A stretch of 10,360 bases of DNA from Nocardioides sp. (lineage in GTDB: Bacteria; Actinomycetota; Actinomycetes; Propionibacteriales; Nocardioidaceae). The translations under genes and the position numbers were made by a program. Below are positions 6,809 to 10,360 of this stretch, in pieces; position 1 is the first letter of the stretch; each line of letters begins with the position of its first letter. The notes beneath the pieces are model-generated. The model did not search any database. It worked only from the letters and a program-made list of their open reading frames with translations, and had not been told where the DNA came from. The stretch spans positions 1 to 10,360 of the forward strand of contig JAOPXF010000085.1 of the NCBI GenBank assembly GCA_025965295.1, in the 5' to 3' direction.

Positions 6809-7101
6809 CCCCGTCGCTCGTGCAGCCGCTGCTGGGCTTCCGCCAGGAACGCGAGGCACGGCGCGTCGTGGTCGGGGTGCTTCTCGGTCAGGTGGAAGAC
6901 CCACCGGTCCATCGCGGCCATGAAGCCGTTGTCCTCGCCCGGACGGTATGCCGACCACCGGCGGTGGCCCTTGGCCACGCACTCGGTGCAGCTGATCTTG
7001 TAGACGAACTGCTGGTCGTCGTCCAGATCGATCCGCAATCGGGCCAGCGGGCCGGCCTGGGCAGCCGCCTTCTTCTCACGAGCGGCTCGGCTCGCCACCA
7101 T
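6802..7101 (-). CDS. Hypothetical 99-residue Cys/His protein, possible zinc-binding
   Basis: I do not recognise a named family. The frame runs from an ATG at 7101, with AGGG at 7112-7109 as a plausible ribosome site, to a TAG at 6802. The first 20 residues are Ala/Lys/Arg-rich. The core is RIDLDDDQQFVYKISCTECVAKGHRRWSAY with C38-x2-C41 and H46. It continues with WVFHLTEKHPDHDAPC, containing H70-x4-H75, H78 and C82. A CxxC followed 28 residues later by Hx4H looks like a zinc-finger or zinc-ribbon arrangement, which is inference. Trp and Tyr residues between the pairs suggest a folded core. No membrane segment or signal is seen. It is convergent with the GNAT gene, overlapping by seven bases, and divergent from the histidine kinase across 100 bases. 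Codon use matches its neighbours, so it is likely a real gene. Confidence 0.72.
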   Translation of the reverse strand: MVASRAAREKKAAAQAGPLARLRIDLDDDQQFVYKISCTECVAKGHRRWSAYRPGEDNGFMAAMDRWVFHLTEKHPDHDAPCLAFLAEAQQRLHERRGQ

Positions 7102-7190
7102 TTCGCATCCCTGTCGTCATCGGAAGGCGGAGCCTACGCGCGCAGGGCCTCGCGTCGCCTACGGTGGTCCCGGATCTTTCGGTCGGCTGA

Positions 7191-7195
7191 GGAGG
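7191..7195 (+). promoter_or_regulatory. Ribosome binding site of the histidine kinase
   Basis: GGAGG lies six bases before the GTG at 7202 and supports that start codon over any internal one. Confidence 0.7.
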
Positions 7196-7201
7196 TAGCG
7201 G

Positions 7202-8683
7202 GTGCAGGGGTCGACCGACAGCGCGGAGCTCTGGCGCCTGACCTGGCAGCACTCACCCATCGGCATGGCCCTGGTCGGCCCCGAAGGCCACCTGCTCATG
7301 GTCAACCGCGCGCTGAGCGAGATGCTCGGCTCCAGCGTGGAGGAGCTCTCCCAGCGGGGGTTCCAGGAGCTCACCCACCCCGAGGACCTCGACACCGACC
7401 TCCAGCTCTTCGAGCGGGCCCTGGCCGGCGAGATCGACTCCTACCGGCTGCGCAAGCGCTACCTGCACGCGCGGGGCCACGTGGTCTGGGGCGACCTCTC
7501 CGTGGCGCTGGTGCGCGGACAGGACGGCCAGCCGCTGCACTTCATCTCGCAGATCCTCGACGTGACCGAGCAGCAGGAGCACGAGGAGCGTCTGCGAGCA
7601 GCTCACGCGGAGATCGAGCGCGAGCACCAGACCCTGCAGACCGTCTTCGAGACCGTGAGCGTCGGCCTGCTGCTGATCGGCAGCGACGGCCGCTACGAAC
7701 GGATGAACCGCCGGCACCGCGAGACGATGAACCTGCCGTTCCCGGACGGTCACGGCGGGGAGGCCGGCCAGCTCGGGCACGTCTACTTCTCGGACGGCAA
7801 GACGCTCATGGGCCGCGAGGACATGCCGTCCTACCGCGCCGTCCAGGGGGAGGAGTTCGACGACTACTCCTACTGGGTGGGTGCGGACCCCCTCACCCGC
7901 AGGGCCTTCTCCACGTCAGCTCGCCAGGTGCGCGGCCCCACGGGCGAGCGGCTGGGCGCCGCGCTCGCCTACCAGGACATCACCGATCTGATGCGCGCGA
8001 TGAAGGTCCAGGACGAGTTCGTGTCGTCGGTGTCACACGAGCTCCGTACGCCGCTCACCTCAGTGCTCGGCCACCTCGAGATGCTCTGCGAGCACGACGA
8101 GCTCCCGGGCGCTGTGATGGGCCAGCTGCGTGTCGTCCAGCGCAACGCCCTGCGCCTGCGTTCCCTGCTGTCCGACCTGCTCCACGTGGGTGAGGCCCGC
8201 GAGGGGAGCCTCAAGCTGCTGCGCTCCACCGTGGACCTGTCGCTGCTGGCCCGCGAGGCGGTCGAGGCGGCGCGCCCCAACGCCCTGGAGCATGGCGTGC
8301 ACGTCGAGATCGACGTACCGCATCGCCTCGATGCGCTGGTCGACGAGCAGCGCATTCGCCAGGTGCTCGACAACCTCCTCTCGAACGCCGTGAAGTACAG
8401 CAGGCCCGACGACTCGGTCACCGTGGCCCTGTGCCGGGGTGCCGACGCGATCGAGCTCGAGGTGCGGGACACCGGCATGGGCATCTCCGAGGACGAGATC
8501 GAGCTCGTCTTCGGCCGCTTCTTCCGCGGCGGCGAGGCGTTGGAGAAGCACATTCCCGGCACCGGGCTCGGGCTGAGCATCGTCAGCTCGATCGTGACCG
8601 CGCACGACGGCTCCGTGACCCTCGAGAGTCAGCTCGGCCGGGGCAGCACCTTTCGGGTCACCCTGCCGCACCCGGCCGGCTGA
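7202..8683 (+). CDS. Cytoplasmic PAS-PAS sensor histidine kinase
   Basis: 493 residues, starting with GTG after a GGAGG ribosome site. PAS1 (about 10-125) contains the typical HPEDLDTD segment and ends with a PAC-like FISQILDVTEQ. A short coiled coil (about 124-148) joins PAS2 (about 149-265). HisKA follows with FVSSVSHELRTPLTSVLG, phospho-accepting His279. The ATPase domain has the N-box NLLSNAVKYS (391-400), G1 DTGMGI (423-428), F-box VFGRFFRG (436-443) and G2 GTGLGL (453-458). All catalytic boxes are intact. No transmembrane segment is visible, so it likely senses a soluble signal, redox state or light through the PAS domains; no cofactor-binding residue can be assigned. No response regulator is adjacent, so its partner is unknown. 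The last 26 bases overlap the 3' end of dfrA on the other strand. Confidence 0.95.
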   Translation: MQGSTDSAELWRLTWQHSPIGMALVGPEGHLLMVNRALSEMLGSSVEELSQRGFQELTHPEDLDTDLQLFERALAGEIDSYRLRKRYLHARGHVVWGDLSVALVRGQDGQPLHFISQILDVTEQQEHEERLRAAHAEIEREHQTLQTVFETVSVGLLLIGSDGRYERMNRRHRETMNLPFPDGHGGEAGQLGHVYFSDGKTLMGREDMPSYRAVQGEEFDDYSYWVGADPLTRRAFSTSARQVRGPTGERLGAALAYQDITDLMRAMKVQDEFVSSVSHELRTPLTSVLGHLEMLCEHDELPGAVMGQLRVVQRNALRLRSLLSDLLHVGEAREGSLKLLRSTVDLSLLAREAVEAARPNALEHGVHVEIDVPHRLDALVDEQRIRQVLDNLLSNAVKYSRPDDSVTVALCRGADAIELEVRDTGMGISEDEIELVFGRFFRGGEALEKHIPGTGLGLSIVSSIVTAHDGSVTLESQLGRGSTFRVTLPHPAG

Positions 8684-9191
8684 CCCGCACCAGCCGCACG
8701 ATGTCGAAGCCGTCGTGCGGCTCGCGCGCCGACTCGCTCCACGCGGCCGCGTCGAAGGACGGGTAGAACGTGTCCCCCTCCGGGCTCTGGTGCACCAACG
8801 TGAGCACCTGCTCGTCGGCGCGGTCCATCGCGGCGGCGTACACCTGCGCGCCGCCGGCGACCATCACGTCACCCGGCAGGTCCGCGGCGAGCGCCAGCGC
8901 GTCGTCGAGGTCGTGGGCGACGAGCACGCCCTCCGCGGACCAGTCGGGGTCGCGGGTGAGCACCACCGTGGTGCGACCGGGGAGCGGCCGCCCGATGGAG
9001 TCGTACGTCGCCCGCCCCATCACCAGGGTGTGCCCGAGCGTGGTCCGCTTGAAGTGGGCGAAGTCCTCGGGGATCCGCCACGGGATGTCGCCGCCCGCGC
9101 CGATCACGCCGTTGGTGGCGACCGCCGCGACCAGCACCACGCGCTTCGTGGTCTCGACAGGCCCGACGGGCTCGTCAGGCGAGGCGCTCAC
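8658..9191 (-). CDS. folA: Dihydrofolate reductase
   Basis: Reduces dihydrofolate to tetrahydrofolate with NADPH, recycling the dihydrofolate made by ThyA just upstream; also called dfrA. With a GTG at 9191 the protein has 177 residues. Family motifs are VAAVATNGVIG (21-31), IPWRIPEDFAHFK (36-48) with W38 and the catalytic acid D43, MGRATYDSIGRPLPGR (58-73), VVLTRDP (76-82), VAGGAQVYAAA (111-121) and GDTFYP (139-144). All key residues are present. A second GTG at 9140 gives 160 residues, the common family length, and would leave the repeat-like sequence 9136-9180 mostly outside the gene; I cannot decide between them. The gap to thyA is 19 bases with the longer start. The 3' end overlaps the histidine kinase gene tail to tail by 26 bases. 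Confidence 0.94.
   Translation of the reverse strand: MSASPDEPVGPVETTKRVVLVAAVATNGVIGAGGDIPWRIPEDFAHFKRTTLGHTLVMGRATYDSIGRPLPGRTTVVLTRDPDWSAEGVLVAHDLDDALALAADLPGDVMVAGGAQVYAAAMDRADEQVLTLVHQSPEGDTFYPSFDAAAWSESAREPHDGFDIVRLVRVSRPGAAG
9136..9180. repeat. REP-like palindromic segment at the 5' end of dfrA
   Basis: Three motifs cluster here: a hairpin ACCACG/CGTGGT (9136-9141 and 9147-9152), a palindrome GCCCG-A-CGGGC (9161-9171), and two near-identical 10-mers, CTCGACAGGC (9153-9162) and CTCGTCAGGC (9171-9180). The string gtctcgacaggc resembles short dispersed palindromes I recall from Nocardioides-type genomes; that link is memory, not a search. It overlaps the first codons of dfrA if the 9191 start is used. 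Confidence 0.4.
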
Positions 9192-9214
9192 CCGACCACC
9201 GAGGAGGACGTCAT
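9189..9214 (-). other. Eight-codon open frame bridging thyA and dfrA
   Basis: An ATG at 9214 overlaps the thyA stop as ATGA. It opens a frame of eight codons (MTSSSVVG) whose TGA overlaps the GTG at 9191, one candidate dfrA start, as GTGA. It is too short to call a protein gene. If translated it would pass terminating ribosomes from thyA to dfrA. Confidence 0.3.
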
Positions 9215-10005
9215 ACGGCGATGGGCGCCTTGATCCCGGGGTGCGGGTCGTAGCCCTCGATCGAGATGTGCTCGAGGTCGAACGCATCGAGCTCGGTGAC
9301 CGACGGGTCGAGGCGCAGCGTGGGCAGCGGGCGTGGCTCGCGGGTGAGCTGGAGCCGAGCCTGCTCGACGTGGTTGGAGTAGAGGTGCGCGTCGCCGAAC
9401 GTGTGCACGAAGTCGCCGACCTCGAGGCCGGTGACCTGGGCGACCATGTGGGTGAGCAGGGCGTAGGACGCGATGTTGAACGGCACGCCGAGGAAGACGT
9501 CGGCCGAGCGCTGGTAGAGCTGGCAGGAGAGTCGGCCGTCGGCGACGTAGAACTGGAACATCGTGTGGCAGGGCGCGAGCGCCATTTGCGGGATGTCGGC
9601 GACGTTCCACGCCGAGACGATGTGCCGTCGCGAGTCGGGGTCGCGCCTGATCTGCTCCACGACCTGCGCGATCTGGTCGATGTGCCGCCCGTCGGGCGTG
9701 GGCCAGCTGCGCCACTGGTAGCCGTAGACCGGCCCGAGGTCGCCGTTGTCGTCGGCCCACTCGTCCCAGATGGAGACGCCGCGGTCCTGCAGCCACTTCA
9801 CGTTGGTGTCGCCGCGCAGGAACCACAGCAGCTCGCCGAAGACCGAGCGTGTGTGCACCTTCTTGGTGGTCACCAGCGGGAAGCCCGCAGCGAGGTCGAA
9901 GCGCATCTGGTGACCGAAGACGCTGCGGGTGCCGGTGCCGGTGCGGTCGGACTTCTCGACCCCCTCGTCGAGGATCCTGCGCACGAGGTCGAGGTAGGCC
10001 CGCAT
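9211..10005 (-). CDS. thyA: Thymidylate synthase (ThyA, folate-dependent)
   Basis: 264 residues from the ATG at 10005, the same length as E. coli ThyA, with which the key residues share numbering. It methylates dUMP to dTMP using methylene-tetrahydrofolate, producing dihydrofolate for the adjacent DfrA. Visible features are RTGTGTRSVFGHQMRFDL (21-38), the substrate-binding SRR at 125-127, the nucleophile Cys146 in ALAPCHTMFQF, QRSADVFLGVPFNIASY (165-181) with D169 and N177, and HLYSNH (207-212). All are intact. The frame extends upstream past 10005, but homology begins at MRAYLDLVRRIL, and TAGGTT seven bases before this ATG fits a leaderless start. It is cytoplasmic. Its stop (TGA) overlaps an ATG opening an eight-codon frame that leads into dfrA. 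Identification is secure. Confidence 0.97.
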   Translation of the reverse strand: MRAYLDLVRRILDEGVEKSDRTGTGTRSVFGHQMRFDLAAGFPLVTTKKVHTRSVFGELLWFLRGDTNVKWLQDRGVSIWDEWADDNGDLGPVYGYQWRSWPTPDGRHIDQIAQVVEQIRRDPDSRRHIVSAWNVADIPQMALAPCHTMFQFYVADGRLSCQLYQRSADVFLGVPFNIASYALLTHMVAQVTGLEVGDFVHTFGDAHLYSNHVEQARLQLTREPRPLPTLRLDPSVTELDAFDLEHISIEGYDPHPGIKAPIAV

Positions 10006-10012
10006 GCGCCCC

Positions 10013-10018
10013 AACCTA
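10013..10018 (-). promoter_or_regulatory. Possible -10 element for leaderless thyA
   Basis: TAGGTT on the minus strand (10018-10013) fits TANNNT and ends seven bases before the thyA ATG, the same arrangement as at dapA. It lies in the 57-base gap between thyA and the divergent membrane-protein gene. No -35 is recognised. Confidence 0.35.
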
Positions 10019-10062
10019 CCTGCGCCCAGCCCCCATTCAGGTAGACGTGCCACTCTTCCGCC

Positions 10063-10360
10063 ATGCTGATCGGTCTGCTGGCGGCCCTGGGCGCTGCCGT
10101 GCTGTTCGGCATCTCCGCCGTGCTGCAGGCCGTGGCGGTCCGCCGCTCGGGACTGCTGTCGGGATGGATGGCCCTGGTGACCGTCGGCTACCTCGCGGGT
10201 TGGGCCCTGCACGTGGTCGCGATCGCGCTGCTCCCGCTGTACCTCGCCCAGATGGCCGTCGGCGGCTCGCTGGCCGTCACAGCGCTGATCGCCTCGCTCA
10301 AGGTGCACGAGCCGCTGGAGACCCGGCACTGGCAGGCGGTCGGCGCGATGGTGGTCGGGT
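10063..10360 (+). CDS. DMT/EamA-like membrane protein, N-terminal part
   Basis: The frame opens with an ATG at 10063 and runs off the window after 99 codons. It begins MLIGLLAALGAAVLFGISAV with a first membrane helix (about 2-24). A basic VRRSG loop follows, then a second helix (about 33-57) and a third around LLPLYLAQMAVGGSLAVTALIA (about 56-78). The fragment ends HEPLETRHWQAVGAMVVG, entering a fourth helix. The helix-RRS-helix-LPLYLAQ pattern is typical of drug/metabolite transporter (EamA/NIPA-like) proteins. The substrate cannot be inferred, and the C-terminal half is needed to confirm. No ribosome site is visible before the ATG. It diverges from thyA across 57 bases. Confidence 0.75.
   Translation, partial: MLIGLLAALGAAVLFGISAVLQAVAVRRSGLLSGWMALVTVGYLAGWALHVVAIALLPLYLAQMAVGGSLAVTALIASLKVHEPLETRHWQAVGAMVVG

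Noticed and set aside
10006..10329. N-terminal extension of about 108 residues for thyA
   Set aside because: ThyA homology begins at MRAYLDL and gives exactly 264 residues; the extension is the antisense of the divergent membrane-protein gene.
1..10360. tRNA, rRNA, CRISPR array, transposase or attachment site
   Set aside because: I looked across the window and saw no cloverleaf sequence, regularly spaced repeats, transposase motifs or flanking direct repeats.

Overview
This is a high-GC chromosomal segment from an actinobacterium. GC-rich third codon positions, a DUF222/13E12-type HNH protein, an F420-type luciferase-like oxidoreductase, the dapA-rnj pair and several apparently leaderless genes point to the Nocardioidaceae, most likely Nocardioides or a close relative. 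The genus is inferred from gene content and has not been searched.

Layout. Bases 1-678 (+) are the 3' end of a secreted protein, probably a metallopeptidase with a C-terminal jelly-roll-like domain. It meets the minus-strand genes at a strong hairpin with a UUCG tetraloop (697-730). Reading leftward on the minus strand are a DUF222/HNH-like protein (5818-4301), a frameshifted luciferase-like oxidoreductase (4285-3361), dapA (3340-2444) and rnj for ribonuclease J (2433-748). These four are tightly spaced: 15, 20 and 10 bases apart. On the plus strand lie a small bacterial PH-domain protein (5923-6288), a GNAT acetyltransferase (6341-6808) and a soluble PAS-PAS histidine kinase (7202-8683). A 99-residue hypothetical protein with Cys/His pairs (7101-6802) lies on the minus strand between the last two. 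The right end holds minus-strand thyA (10005-9211) and dfrA/folA (9191-8658). A divergent EamA/DMT-like membrane protein (10063 onward) runs off the edge.

How the parts work together. ThyA and DfrA form the thymidylate cycle: ThyA oxidises methylene-tetrahydrofolate to dihydrofolate and DfrA reduces it back. DapA starts the diaminopimelate/lysine branch, and RNase J processes and degrades RNA. These four conserved genes share one strand. Between dfrA and dapA sits about 5.3 kb of mixed-strand genes (3361-8657) that looks accessory.

The clearest regulatory signal is at the DUF222 gene. A TTGTCA-17-TAGAAT promoter encloses a GAAC-N4-GTTC LexA-type box, and the predicted transcription start falls on the ATG. 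This suggests SOS control of a leaderless gene. Other points of interest are a two-base deletion in the oxidoreductase, a degenerate HNH motif, an eight-codon open frame bridging thyA and dfrA, and convergent genes that overlap at their 3' ends. No RNA genes, CRISPR arrays or insertion sequences were seen. I see no clear previously undescribed system. No gene-free stretch exceeds about 105 bases.
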